A stretch of DNA of 64,000 bases from Lysobacterales bacterium (GTDB taxonomy: Bacteria; Pseudomonadota; Gammaproteobacteria; Xanthomonadales; Xanthomonadaceae): the NCBI GenBank assembly GCA_020442465.1, contig JAGRJY010000178.1:62001-126000 (forward strand), written 5' to 3'. The notes below the pieces were generated by a model. The model had not been told where the DNA came from, ran no database searches, and was given only the letters and a program-made list of their open reading frames with translations. The position numbers and the translations under genes were made by a program. Below, one piece after another: positions 1 through 8,874 of the stretch (position 1 is its first letter; each line of letters starts with the position of its first letter).

Positions 1-1
1 C

Positions 2-103
2 ACCGACGAAGCGCTGTCGGCGGAACTCAAGCGAATGCAGCAGCGGCTCGACTCCGGGCTACCGCTGCGCACGCTCATGCCACCGCAAGACGGAACGGGC
101 TGA
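2..103 (+). CDS. C-terminal end of an unidentified protein (partial)
   Basis: An open frame enters from the left edge and stops at TGA 101-103. It gives 33 residues, rich in charged and Leu residues, ending in PPQDGTG. The stop shares its last base with the ATG of the next gene (TGATG), the usual sign of translational coupling, so the two genes are probably in one operon. Too little is visible to name a family. It could also be a chance frame, but the exact stop/start overlap argues for a real gene. Confidence 0.5.
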   Translation, partial: TDEALSAELKRMQQRLDSGLPLRTLMPPQDGTG

Positions 104-555
104 TGAAGCGCACCACCCGGCTGCGGCTGTTCGCCAACCTGTGGCCGCCCATGCTGTGCTCGGGCATCCGCCTCGAGCACCTGGCCGACGATTGGCGTTC
201 GGCACGCGTGCGGCTGAAGTTGCGCTGGTACACGCGCAACTACGTCGGCACCCAATTCGGCGGCAGCCTGTTCTCGATGACCGATCCGTGGTGGATGATC
301 CTGGTCATGGAATGCCTGGGCCGCGACTACATCGTCTGGGACCGTGCCGCAGAGATCCGCTTCGTACGCCCCGGTCGACACGACGTGATCGCGCACTTCA
401 AGGTGGAAGACAGTGCCCTCGACGAATTGCGTGCAGGATGCGCCGAGGGCGAGCGCGTGCTGCGCTGGTTCGAAACCGAGGTGCGGGATGCAGTCGACGG
501 CGAACTCATCGCCGTGGTGCGCAAGCAGCTGTATGTGAAACGCAAGGAGCGCTGA
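103..555 (+). CDS. DUF4442 / hotdog-fold thioesterase-like protein
   Basis: The 150-residue protein matches the DUF4442 pattern, a PaaI-related hotdog-fold group: an Asn-Tyr-Val-Gly-Thr-x-Phe-Gly-Gly-Ser-Leu stretch at about residues 46-56, then a Thr-Asp-Pro segment and a hydrophobic helix, ending in a basic beta strand (QLYVKRK). Hotdog proteins of this kind usually act on acyl-CoA or acyl-ACP thioesters in the cytoplasm, but a substrate cannot be read from the sequence. No signal peptide or membrane segment is seen. The start overlaps the stop of the preceding frame by one base and lacks a strong Shine-Dalgarno, consistent with coupled translation. Family assignment is fairly firm; enzymatic activity is inferred. 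Confidence 0.8.
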   Translation: MKRTTRLRLFANLWPPMLCSGIRLEHLADDWRSARVRLKLRWYTRNYVGTQFGGSLFSMTDPWWMILVMECLGRDYIVWDRAAEIRFVRPGRHDVIAHFKVEDSALDELRAGCAEGERVLRWFETEVRDAVDGELIAVVRKQLYVKRKER

Positions 556-1355
556 GCCAGCGAACCGCTGCGATGGCCTGCCGTCCCTGAGTCCGCCTCA
601 GCCAATCGCATCGGCCGCAGCCTGTCAGCGCGCGCCCGGACACGCTGGCGACATGCTGGTCTGTCCGACAGATGGAACCGGCAGGCCTGCCCTTCGGGTC
701 GCGCTGCCATGCATGCATACACCCGAGCCGAACTCCCACCCCAGCGCATCGAAACCGGTGCGCGGGCACAGCGCCTCGGAGAGGGCTCGCGCCGCCGTCC
801 CTGGCAGCGCGTCCCACTGACGGGGTTTCCGCAGGGCCGGCGTCGACCGACCCCAGGGTGAAATCTGCCTGGGCCTTGACCCAATTCGGCCCTGGCCGCC
901 GGCATCATCCACGCCCTGCATGACAGTCTGGCCATGCGCATGTGACAGGCGCGACTCAGGCCAGGCAGCAGCACGGCGCCAACGCCAGCTCGACGCACCA
1001 AGCTGGGCTCAATCCCGCCGGCTACTGCGGCGCTGTCCTCGACGCGTGCCCTGCGACCGGGACTGCCGAAGAACTCGTGGGAATTCGGCTACGTCCGGGC
1101 CAGCCTGTTCCATCCTCGCCCGACGACATCACCACGAGTCGCCCGGGTGATGCTCAGGGCGCTACGGGATAGCCTGGCTCGGCGCGGGCGCATGGCGTCC
1201 ACCGGCGGCGACGCGGCAGTCTCGCGCTCCACGTCTCGCCAGACGGCGAGCGCCCATGCTTCAAATGACGGTGGCGAAGTCGTTGGCGAGTCCAGATTCA
1301 TTCCGCCAGACGCGCCCCTCGAGTCCACCACCGAAGTGGTGCGCACGGAGGAGGA
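556..1355. other. About 800 bp without a convincing gene
   Basis: Several open frames cross this stretch on both strands, as expected at this GC content, but none has a recognisable domain, a good ribosome binding site or gene-like residue composition. Their translations are rich in Arg, Pro, Ala and Ser without hydrophobic periodicity. No strong hairpin or repeat stands out. It may be a decayed gene, an untranslated RNA or plain spacer. It lies between the ends of two convergent genes. Confidence 0.5.
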
Positions 1356-3140
1356 TCAACCCAGTCGCTGATCGAGCTCCAGTTCGACCATACGGCCGAG
1401 ATCATCGAGCACGCGCCATTCCTCGTCATCCAGCCGGCGGGGGCGATGATCGGCGACGCACAAGGTGCCGACGCAGGCACCGTTCGACAGCCACAGTGGG
1501 CGCCCGGCGTAGAAACGCACGCGCGGACCGGCAATCACCGCAGGGTTATCGGCGAAGCGCTCGTCGAGCAGCGTATCCGGCACCACGAACAGCTCACGCT
1601 GATGGATGGCGTGGGCGCAGAACGACACGTCGCGAGCGGTCTCGCTGATGCCTTCCAGACCGATGCAGGACTTGAACCACTGCCGGTCGCGGTCGACCAG
1701 ACTGACCAGCGAAATCGGCACATCGAGCGCCGCAGCCGCGAGGCGGGTGAACCGATCGAAACGCTCTTCCTGCGGCGTGTCGAGAATCTGCAGCGCGTGC
1801 AGCGCCGCCAGGCGTGCCGATTCGTTTTCGGGCATGCGGGCGTTCTGCCAGCGGCATTGGCCGCGCAGCAACCAGGCACGCAAACGGGTGCGCGCGTACT
1901 CGCGAGAGAACGGCGCCACCAGCCAGTCGGCGGTGATGGCGGTACCGCCCGACGGCATGCTCGACACCGCGCCGACCAGGGTCGGACCCTGGCGATCAGC
2001 ACCTTTGCCCATCGAGTCCGCCAGCGACCGCAGCACATCGAGATGGCGATCCGCGGCGACCACGACCAGATCCGGGCGCAGAAGCTCGATGCGCGCGATG
2101 GCTGCATCGGCATCCTCGACCTGCACGACCTGCAGCTCGTCATCGCGGGCAGCTTCCGCCACGACATGCAGTTCCGCGCTACTACCGACCAGCAGAACCT
2201 TGCCGCCCGCCTCGCGCTCGGCGCTGCCCTGCGCACTCACAGAAGCCGTCGCATCGACGGCCCGTCGTGCGCCGTCGCCATGCAGGTCGATTTCCAGACC
2301 TTCGGAGGCGCCGATGATGTCGATCTCGCCCGGGTCATTCAGCCCACCGCGCAGCCGGGCGAGAATCGCATCGATCTCGTCGTCGTGGCGCATGGGATCG
2401 TGATGGGTCAGCGCCAGCTTCTTCACCCCGGCGCTGCGACAGACGTGCAGCGCGTACTCCACCGTGCTGTGCCCCCAGCCCATCTTCCTGGGGTATTCCT
2501 CCAGGGTGTACTGCGCGTCGTGGATGACCAGATCGGCGCCGCTCAGAAACTCCGCGTGCAGCCGGTCTTCGCCATCCAGCTGCCCGGTGCCCGCCGCCGT
2601 GTCGCGGTCATGCGGCTCGTGATCGCAGGCATACACCAGCACCGCTCCATCGACCTCGATGCGAAACGCGAGTGTCAGCGCCGGATGGTTGAGATAGCGC
2701 GTGCGGATCGAGATGTCCTCGATCTGCATCGTGCCCTCGACCAGATCGTGGTAGTGCACGTCGGCGGCAAGGGCATCGATGGTGACCGGGAAGTAGGTGT
2801 ACTCCATCTGCCCGGCCAGGGTGTCGCGCAGGCTGCTGCCGAAACCTTGCGGGGCGTACAGGTCCCAGTGATGGTTGGCCGCGAACAGCGGCTGGAAGAA
2901 CGGGATGCCCTGGATGTGGTCCCAGTGCGTATGGCTGATCAGCAGGTGGCCACGCATGCCGTCGGGGAATTCCTTCAGCAGCCGCACGCCGAGTTCGTGC
3001 GAGCCGGTGCCGCAGTCGATGACCAGCACCGTGCCCGAAGCGGTGCGCACCTCGACGCACGAGGTGTTGCCGCCGTAACGCAGCGTGGTGGGGCCGGGTT
3101 TGGCCAGCGAACCGCGCGTGCCCCAGAACCGCACCTTCAT
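1356..3140 (-). CDS. MBL-fold hydrolase fused to a degenerate receiver and a GAF domain
   Basis: 594 residues in three parts. Residues about 1-285 are a metallo-beta-lactamase fold with an RFWGTRGS start, the metal motif HTHWDH (H70, H72, D74, H75) and later His/Asp ligands, as in cyclic-phosphodiesterase-type MBL proteins. Residues about 314-428 look like a CheY receiver, but the phospho-acceptor position in the PDLVVVAAD strand is Ala and the conserved Lys of the K-P-F motif is Ala (ADWLVAPF), so it should not be phosphorylated. Residues about 440-594 are a GAF domain of the ILDTPQEERFDR type. The ATG is chosen over a GTG two codons upstream because GGGAGG sits 5 bases before it. It lies 36 bases downstream of fnr on the same strand. 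A regulated cyclic-nucleotide or phosphodiester hydrolase is inferred. Confidence 0.8.
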   Translation of the reverse strand: MKVRFWGTRGSLAKPGPTTLRYGGNTSCVEVRTASGTVLVIDCGTGSHELGVRLLKEFPDGMRGHLLISHTHWDHIQGIPFFQPLFAANHHWDLYAPQGFGSSLRDTLAGQMEYTYFPVTIDALAADVHYHDLVEGTMQIEDISIRTRYLNHPALTLAFRIEVDGAVLVYACDHEPHDRDTAAGTGQLDGEDRLHAEFLSGADLVIHDAQYTLEEYPRKMGWGHSTVEYALHVCRSAGVKKLALTHHDPMRHDDEIDAILARLRGGLNDPGEIDIIGASEGLEIDLHGDGARRAVDATASVSAQGSAEREAGGKVLLVGSSAELHVVAEAARDDELQVVQVEDADAAIARIELLRPDLVVVAADRHLDVLRSLADSMGKGADRQGPTLVGAVSSMPSGGTAITADWLVAPFSREYARTRLRAWLLRGQCRWQNARMPENESARLAALHALQILDTPQEERFDRFTRLAAAALDVPISLVSLVDRDRQWFKSCIGLEGISETARDVSFCAHAIHQRELFVVPDTLLDERFADNPAVIAGPRVRFYAGRPLWLSNGACVGTLCVADHRPRRLDDEEWRVLDDLGRMVELELDQRLG

Positions 3141-3176
3141 GCGCACCTCCCTGCGCCGACCGTGTTGACCCCGGCG

Positions 3177-3935
3177 TCAGGCACGGGAGCGTCGCTCATC
3201 GCCCACATGCACCAGGTCTTCGAGCCGCGCCGGATCGAGCAGCTCGATCTTGCGCCCGTGCACGCTGATGATGCCGTCGTCCTGCAGCCGCGAGAACGTG
3301 CGGCTGACGGTCTCGATCACCAGCCCGAGATAGCTGGCGATTTCTTCGCGACTCATGCTCAGCGAAAAGGCCAGGTGCGGGCGGCCAAGCGTGCGCAGAC
3401 GTTCGGACATGCTGTGCAGGAACAGCGCCACGCGTTCGGTGGCATGGCGGCGCCCCAGCATTTCCAGATGATGATGGTCGCGGCCGATGCTCTGGCCGAT
3501 GACGCGCATCAGCTGGTGCTGCAGCGACGGCACCTGCGCCGCGATCTTGCCCAGATCGGCAAACGGAATCTCGCAGACCGTGGCCGATTCGAGCGCCACG
3601 GATTCGCAGCGGTGGCTGCCCTCGCCCATGCCATCCAGACCCATGATTTCGCCGGGCAGATGGAACCCGAGCACCTGCTCGTCGCCTTCCTCGCTCAGAC
3701 TCAGGGTCTTGAAGGTGCCTTCGCGCGCCACATACAGCGCCTGCATGGGTTGCCCGGCGCGGTACAACAGCTCACCGCGCTGCAGCGGCCTGCGCCGTCG
3801 CACGATGCCGTCCAGCTGTTCCAGGTCCTCGCTGGTGACACCGCCAGCCAGACAGAGCGCCTGCAGCGAGCACTGCGCGCAGGACTGCCGCAGACGCTGC
3901 TGCAGGTCGACGATATGGGCGGTGGCTTGGGTCAC
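3177..3935 (-). CDS. fnr: FNR-type oxygen-sensing transcription regulator
   Basis: Crp/Fnr-family activator: cyclic-nucleotide-binding-like beta roll, dimerisation helix and winged-helix DNA-binding domain. The recognition helix reads ETVSRTFSR, matching the E-T-x-S-R signature of FNR that reads TTGAT-N4-ATCAA sites. With the GTG start at 3935 the cysteines fall at 19, 22, 28 and 121, each one position from the [4Fe-4S] ligands 20, 23, 29 and 122 of E. coli FNR, and the length is 252 residues (E. coli 250). This supports that start over the TTG at 3956. All cluster ligands are present, so it should sense O2 directly. It is 31 bases downstream of the S9 peptidase gene and 36 upstream of the MBL-GAF gene, suggesting shared transcription. 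Confidence 0.92.
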   Translation of the reverse strand: MTQATAHIVDLQQRLRQSCAQCSLQALCLAGGVTSEDLEQLDGIVRRRRPLQRGELLYRAGQPMQALYVAREGTFKTLSLSEEGDEQVLGFHLPGEIMGLDGMGEGSHRCESVALESATVCEIPFADLGKIAAQVPSLQHQLMRVIGQSIGRDHHHLEMLGRRHATERVALFLHSMSERLRTLGRPHLAFSLSMSREEIASYLGLVIETVSRTFSRLQDDGIISVHGRKIELLDPARLEDLVHVGDERRSRA

Positions 3936-3966
3936 GGCAGCAGGACTCTCGGGCAATGCGGCGCGC

Positions 3967-6012
3967 TCAGCGCGGCTCCAGGTACAGCTTCAGCCAGCTG
4001 TTCACTTCGTCGTGCCACTGCAGGCTGTTGGCCGGCTTAAGGATCCAATGGTTCTCGTCAGGAAAGTACACGAATCGGCTGGGAATGCCGCGCCGCTGCA
4101 GCGCGGTGAATGCGCCGATGCCCTGCTCGACCGGAATGCGGTAGTCGAGCTGGCCGTGCACCACCAGCATCGGCACGCGCCACTGAGCCACGTGATTGAC
4201 CGGATTGTGGCGCTCGTAGTTGGCCGGCTTCTCGTAGGGCGTGCCCTGCATTTCCCACTCGTCGAACCACAGCTCTTCGGTGGCATAACCCATCATCCGG
4301 TTGTCGAACACGCCCGAGTGGGTGACCAGGCACTTCCACGGAGCGCTCCAGTTGCCCGCAATCCAGTTGACCATGTAGCCGCCATAGCTGGCGCCCAAGG
4401 CGCAGGCGTGGCCGCCGTCGAGGAAGGCGTACTTGTCGAGCGCCGCGGCCCAGCCTTTCTGCAGGTCCTGCAGCGGCTTGCCACCCCAATCGCCGGAAAT
4501 CGAATCGGTGAAGCTCTGTCCGTAGCCGGTCGAACCGTGGAAGTCGATAAAGACGACGGCCCAACCCTGCCCCGCATAGGTCTGCGGGTTCCAGCGGTAG
4601 TGGAAGCTGTTGCCCATCGAGCCCTGGGGCCCGCCGTGGATGATGAAGGCGACCGGATACTTGCGCCCTTTCTGGTAGTTCCACGGCTTGACCACATAGC
4701 CGTGCACGGTCTCGTCGTTCCAGCCGGCGAAGCTGAACTGCTCGAACTCGCCCATGGCGATCTCGTCGAGGCGCGCACGATTGAAGCTGGAAATCTGCGT
4801 GGCATCGCTGCCGTCGGACGCCGCACGGAACAGCTGTGCCGGTGTGTCGAGGCGGTGGCGGGCGAAGACCAGGGCGTCGCCATTCAGGTCGAACTCGGCG
4901 ACGGCACCACCGGAGACGACGCGACGCGCCAGTCCGTGCTCGACGTCGATGGCAAACAGGCGGTGTTCGCCCAGATCGTCCGCCAGGGTGTAAATGGTCT
5001 TGCCGTCCGCACTCAGGGTGATGCCGTCGGCGCTGCGGTCCCAGCCCGGCGCCACTTCGCTGACCGCTTCGGTCTGCAGATCGAGGCGCATCAGGGCGAA
5101 GCGGTCGGCCTCGAAGCCGGCCCGGCGCATCGCGCGATAGAACAGGGTCTTGCCATCCGCCGAGTACACGGGGCCCGCATCCCAGGCCGGATTGGACGCA
5201 GTCAGGTTGCGCGGCAGGGTCGTGCCATCGGCGGCGACTTCATAGATGTCGAAGTTGGTCGACCAGGCTTCGTTGCGCCCGGCGATGCGCACATTGAACG
5301 CGATGCGGCTGCCGTCCGGCGACCAGCTGAATTCGCTCTCGTCGCCAAAGGGTTTGCTGGGCACGTCGCCGTCGATGCCGCGGGTCAGGCGCACCGGCTC
5401 GTTGCCGGCGCGCCCTTCCTCGTCCAGCTTGGCCACGAACAGCTGGCTGCGGCGTCCGTCGCTCCAGGTGTCCCAGTGGCGAATGAACAGCCGGTCGTAG
5501 CCGACGCCACTCGCGGTCTTCGGCGCGGATAGCCGGTTTGCGGTGCACGCCAGGTCGGTGCAGTCGTCGTACACCTCGAGGCTGACCGCGATGCGGCTGC
5601 CATCCGGCGAGAAGCGGTAGCCGCCGACGTCCACGGCGAAGTCCGTCACCTGCTGCGCTTCGCCGCCGCCGAGGTCGAGGCGCCAGATCTGCTGGCTGCC
5701 CGATTTGGCCGACAGGAAGAACAACGCGTTGCCGTCGACCGACCAGGTCGGCGAAGCCACCGAGACCTTGCCATCGCTCAGACGGCGCGGCTTGCCGCCT
5801 TCCAGGTTGCGAATCCACAGGCTGGTCACGCCTTTGTTGGCTGCGCGATCGGTCTTGCGCAGCAGATAGGTCAGGCGCTTGCCGTCGGGCGAAATCTGCG
5901 GCGCCGAGACGCGATCGAACATCACCAGGTCTTCGGCCGACATGCCGCGGGTGGCGGCCATGCCGGGCACGCTCGCGGCCAGCAGCGCGCCGAGGATCAG
6001 AGTTCGGGACAT
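3967..6012 (-). CDS. S9-family prolyl oligopeptidase / acylaminoacyl-peptidase
   Basis: 681 residues starting MSRTLILG at a start preceded by GGAAG. The open frame continues upstream into the divergent transporter promoter, but that extension has no gene-like character. An N-terminal hydrophobic stretch ending near AAT is a probable signal peptide. The middle is a WD40/PD40-like beta propeller with recurring SPDGSRI/SADGKT repeats. The C-terminal alpha/beta hydrolase carries the serine nucleophile in GASYGG, the Asp in HGQLDYRIP and the His in DENHW. Enzymes of this group cleave short peptides or blocked N-termini, probably in the periplasm here. The gene is first in a minus-strand series with fnr and the MBL-GAF gene. 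Confidence 0.92.
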   Translation of the reverse strand: MSRTLILGALLAASVPGMAATRGMSAEDLVMFDRVSAPQISPDGKRLTYLLRKTDRAANKGVTSLWIRNLEGGKPRRLSDGKVSVASPTWSVDGNALFFLSAKSGSQQIWRLDLGGGEAQQVTDFAVDVGGYRFSPDGSRIAVSLEVYDDCTDLACTANRLSAPKTASGVGYDRLFIRHWDTWSDGRRSQLFVAKLDEEGRAGNEPVRLTRGIDGDVPSKPFGDESEFSWSPDGSRIAFNVRIAGRNEAWSTNFDIYEVAADGTTLPRNLTASNPAWDAGPVYSADGKTLFYRAMRRAGFEADRFALMRLDLQTEAVSEVAPGWDRSADGITLSADGKTIYTLADDLGEHRLFAIDVEHGLARRVVSGGAVAEFDLNGDALVFARHRLDTPAQLFRAASDGSDATQISSFNRARLDEIAMGEFEQFSFAGWNDETVHGYVVKPWNYQKGRKYPVAFIIHGGPQGSMGNSFHYRWNPQTYAGQGWAVVFIDFHGSTGYGQSFTDSISGDWGGKPLQDLQKGWAAALDKYAFLDGGHACALGASYGGYMVNWIAGNWSAPWKCLVTHSGVFDNRMMGYATEELWFDEWEMQGTPYEKPANYERHNPVNHVAQWRVPMLVVHGQLDYRIPVEQGIGAFTALQRRGIPSRFVYFPDENHWILKPANSLQWHDEVNSWLKLYLEPR

Positions 6013-6096
6013 GGGCACTTCCGGGTCGAAAACGCTGATGTTAGCCGCTCGCGCCCGGCCGAGGCCATGGCGGGCCCAGCCGCGGCGGCTCTCGCC

Positions 6097-6102
6097 TATA
6101 CT
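6097..6102 (+). promoter_or_regulatory. Candidate -10 (TATACT) of the peptide transporter gene
   Basis: TATACT matches the sigma-70 -10 consensus at five of six bases and lies 29 bases before the GTG start. No good -35 is found at 16-18 bases, so this is tentative. Confidence 0.35.
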
Positions 6103-6131
6103 CCGGGCGGTCTCGAACACGGAATGGCCCA

Positions 6132-7859
6132 GTGACACAGCCCCCCGCCACCGCTACGCCCCAGCACGACGATTTTCTCGGTCATCCCAAGGGATTGTTC
6201 GTTTGTTTCTTCACCGAGATGTGGGAGCGGTTCTCGTTCTACGGCATGAAGGCGCTGCTGCTGCTGTACATCCTGAAGTACCACCTGTTCGGCGACGACG
6301 CCGGCTATGACCTGCTCGGCGCCTACGGTGGCCTGGTGTATGCGGTGCCGGTGATCGGCGGCCTGCTTGCCGACCGCTACCTCGGCATGCGCAAGGCCGT
6401 GGTGTTCGGCGGCGTGCTGCTGGTGCTCGGTCACCTGGGCATGGCCTACGAGGGCGAGCAGGCGCGCCTGGTCGACGGCGTCGTCCAGCGAGACGAGGGC
6501 GCGTTGCAGGTGTTCTACCTCTCGCTCGCGCTGATCATCATGGGCGTGGGCTTCCTCAAGCCGAACATTTCCACGATCGTGGGCCAGCTGTACGGCGAGA
6601 ATGACCCGCGCCGCGACTCCGGCTTCACCCTCTTTTATGCGGGCATCAACGTCGGCGCACTGTTCGCCTCGCTGATCTGCGGCTTCCTCGGTGAGACCTA
6701 CGGCTGGAAGTACGGCTTCGGCGCGGCCGGCATCGGCATGATCGCCGGCCTCGGCATGTTCCTGTGGGGGCAGAAGTATCTCTACGGCCACGCCGAGCCG
6801 CGCAACCCCGAGCGACTGCGAGAGCGCGTGTCGGGGCTGTCGCGTGAATGGTGGATCTACCTCGGCGGGTTCGGCGGCGTGCTGGTGGTCTGGCAGCTGA
6901 TCCAGCGCACCTGGACCGTGCACAGCGCGATGCACATCATCGCGGCGATCCTGCTGATCTGGTTCGTCTGGTTCCTGGTGACCCAGTGCAACCGCGTGCA
7001 GCGGCAGCAGATGATCACCCTGGTGTTTCTCATCATCGGCGTGCTGATCTTCTTCAGCCTGTACGAGCAGACCTACGGGTCCTGGGTCACGTTCACCGAC
7101 CGCATGCTGACCAAGGACATGTTCGGCCTCGCCGGACAGGCCATCGGTGGCCTGCCCTGGGCGACGTTCTCGCTCGCCGCCAGTCCGCCGCTCATGCTGG
7201 CTGCACTCGTGGCCAGCGACCGTGGCGCCCGTGGTGTGGCGCATGGCCTGGTCGGCCTGCTGGTGCTGGGCCTGATCGTCGCGACCGCGCACGACGTGGT
7301 GCTGGTGCCGCAGACCGCGGGGTCGCTGACCTTCCTCGGCGCGCTGTTCATCGTCATCCTGGCGCCGATCTTTTCCTGGCTCTGGCCCTGGCTGGACAAG
7401 CGCGGCTGGAATCCGAGCAAGCCGGCGAAAATGGGCTACGGCCTGATCCTGGCCGGGCTGTCGTTCATTCCGCTGATGCTGGCGGCGCAGGAAGCCGGCA
7501 CGACCGGCGCGCTGGCGAGCGTGTGGTGGCTGGTGGCCGCGTACTTCATTCTCGAGATCGGCGAAATGTGTCTGTCGCCGATCGGCCTTTCCGCGGTCAC
7601 CCAGCTGTCGGTCGCGCGCGTCGTCGGCCTGATGATGGGCGCGTTCTGGCTCGGCACCGCCTACTCGGAAGTGATCGCTGCACAGATGGGCAAGCTGGCT
7701 TCACTCGACGTCGTCGAAGGCGAAGCGATCGACATGGCGGTGGCCGCCGGCAAGTACGGCTACCTGTTCGAAGTCATGCTGTGGTCGGGCATCGCCTCGG
7801 GCGTGGTGTTCCTGCTGCTGACACCGCTGGCGAAGCGTTGGATGCACGGCGTGAAGTAA
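6132..7859 (+). CDS. POT/PTR2-family proton-dependent peptide transporter
   Basis: 575-residue integral membrane protein. It has the POT signature near the N-terminus (FFTEMWERFSFYGMKALLLLY, containing the ExxER proton-coupling motif) and a second POT block around GVGFLKPNISTIVGQ. About 14 hydrophobic segments follow, with a long loop in the middle and the conserved GEMCLSPIGLS segment near residue 475. It should import di- and tripeptides with protons across the inner membrane. The start is GTG 6132, with GGAA about 8 bases upstream; a nearby ATG at 6124 reads into TGA after three codons. The gene is divergent from an S9 peptidase, which could supply peptides to it (inference). Confidence 0.93.
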   Translation: MTQPPATATPQHDDFLGHPKGLFVCFFTEMWERFSFYGMKALLLLYILKYHLFGDDAGYDLLGAYGGLVYAVPVIGGLLADRYLGMRKAVVFGGVLLVLGHLGMAYEGEQARLVDGVVQRDEGALQVFYLSLALIIMGVGFLKPNISTIVGQLYGENDPRRDSGFTLFYAGINVGALFASLICGFLGETYGWKYGFGAAGIGMIAGLGMFLWGQKYLYGHAEPRNPERLRERVSGLSREWWIYLGGFGGVLVVWQLIQRTWTVHSAMHIIAAILLIWFVWFLVTQCNRVQRQQMITLVFLIIGVLIFFSLYEQTYGSWVTFTDRMLTKDMFGLAGQAIGGLPWATFSLAASPPLMLAALVASDRGARGVAHGLVGLLVLGLIVATAHDVVLVPQTAGSLTFLGALFIVILAPIFSWLWPWLDKRGWNPSKPAKMGYGLILAGLSFIPLMLAAQEAGTTGALASVWWLVAAYFILEIGEMCLSPIGLSAVTQLSVARVVGLMMGAFWLGTAYSEVIAAQMGKLASLDVVEGEAIDMAVAAGKYGYLFEVMLWSGIASGVVFLLLTPLAKRWMHGVK

Positions 7860-7874
7860 CGCTCCCTGGGCTAT

Positions 7875-7894
7875 GCAGGGCTTCTTCGCCCTGC
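7875..7894. terminator. Hairpin between convergent genes
   Basis: GCAGGGC and GCCCTGC form a 7-bp stem around TTCTTC, between the ends of the peptide transporter and fpr. There is no long T run on either side, so termination strength is uncertain. It could serve both genes. Confidence 0.45.
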
Positions 7895-7901
7895 GCCAGG
7901 C

Positions 7902-8729
7902 TCACTTCTCCACGAACGCACGCTCGAACACGTATTGCCCGGGCGTGCCGATGCGCGGTGCCGCGGTGAACCCGCGGCCATCGAGAATGCGGCGGAAATC
8001 GGCCAGCATCTGCGGACTGCCGCAGATCATCGCGCGGTCGCGTTCCGGGTCGAGATCGGCCAGGCCGAGATCGCGGCTCATGCGGCCACTGTCCATCAGG
8101 TCGGTCAGCCGTCCCTGCGTGGAGAAGTCGGCGCGACTCACCGCGGGGTAGTACTTCAGTTTCGCGGCGATGGTCTCGCCGAGGTATTCGTGGCGCGGCA
8201 GCTCGTTGACGATGTAGTCACGGTAGGCGAGGTCATCGACGCCGCGCACGCCGTGGGTCAACACCACATTCTCGAATCGCTCGTAGGTTTCCGGATCCTT
8301 GATGATCGACAGGAACGGTGCGAGGCCGGTACCGGTCGCGAGAAGATAGAGATTGCGGCCCGGCCACAGGTCGGAGATCAGCAGCGTGCCCGTGGGCTTG
8401 CGGCTGACCAGCACTTCGTCACCCTCGCGAATGTGCTGCAGGCGCGAGGTCAACGGACCGTTGGGCACCTTGATGCTGAAGAACTCGAGCTGTTCTTCCC
8501 AGTTCGCGCTGGCGATCGAGTACGCCCGCAGCAGCGGCCTGCCCTCCACCATCAGGCCGATCATGACGAACTGTCCGTTGTCGAAGCGCAGTCCGTCGTC
8601 GCGGGTGGTGGTGAAGCTGAAGTAGGAATCCGTCCAGTGGCGGATCGCCTGCACGATCTCGATGCTGTAGGGCTTGTTCGCCACGTCGCGCGGCGGGATC
8701 GGTGCATTCAGGTGATCGTCGTGGGACAT
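7902..8729 (-). CDS. fpr: Ferredoxin--NADP reductase
   Basis: 275 residues of the bacterial Fpr type. The FAD-binding barrel carries the R-x-Y-S motif (LLRAYSIAS), and the NAD(P) half has the GTGLAPF nucleotide loop and a C-terminal ICGSPQML segment. It ends in an aromatic/acidic tail (YVFERAFVEK) like the E. coli and Azotobacter enzymes. It transfers electrons between NADPH and ferredoxin or flavodoxin in the cytoplasm, for Fe-S, radical-SAM and oxidative-stress needs. It stands alone, convergent with the peptide transporter. The ATG start gives the normal family length. Confidence 0.93.
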   Translation of the reverse strand: MSHDDHLNAPIPPRDVANKPYSIEIVQAIRHWTDSYFSFTTTRDDGLRFDNGQFVMIGLMVEGRPLLRAYSIASANWEEQLEFFSIKVPNGPLTSRLQHIREGDEVLVSRKPTGTLLISDLWPGRNLYLLATGTGLAPFLSIIKDPETYERFENVVLTHGVRGVDDLAYRDYIVNELPRHEYLGETIAAKLKYYPAVSRADFSTQGRLTDLMDSGRMSRDLGLADLDPERDRAMICGSPQMLADFRRILDGRGFTAAPRIGTPGQYVFERAFVEK

Positions 8730-8874
8730 GGAGGTCGCGGAGCGGGAAGCCGGCGCGCATCCTAACCGCCCGCGGCTGAATCAGCATTGCCAACGATCAA
8801 ATCCAGGATGCGCGGGCGCGTGAAGGTGCGGGTCGGGGCAATGGCGGACCGGTTCACACGCGGCCCCGCGCTGC

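Noticed and set aside
327..1001. A 224-codon minus-strand frame filling part of the 800-bp gap
   Set aside because: It overlaps the DUF4442 gene, is Arg/Ser/Ala-rich, and has no ribosome binding site or recognisable fold.
1446..4040. An 864-codon plus-strand frame over the MBL-GAF and fnr genes
   Set aside because: Both minus-strand genes have clear domains; the opposite frame is His/Gln/Arg-rich shadow sequence.
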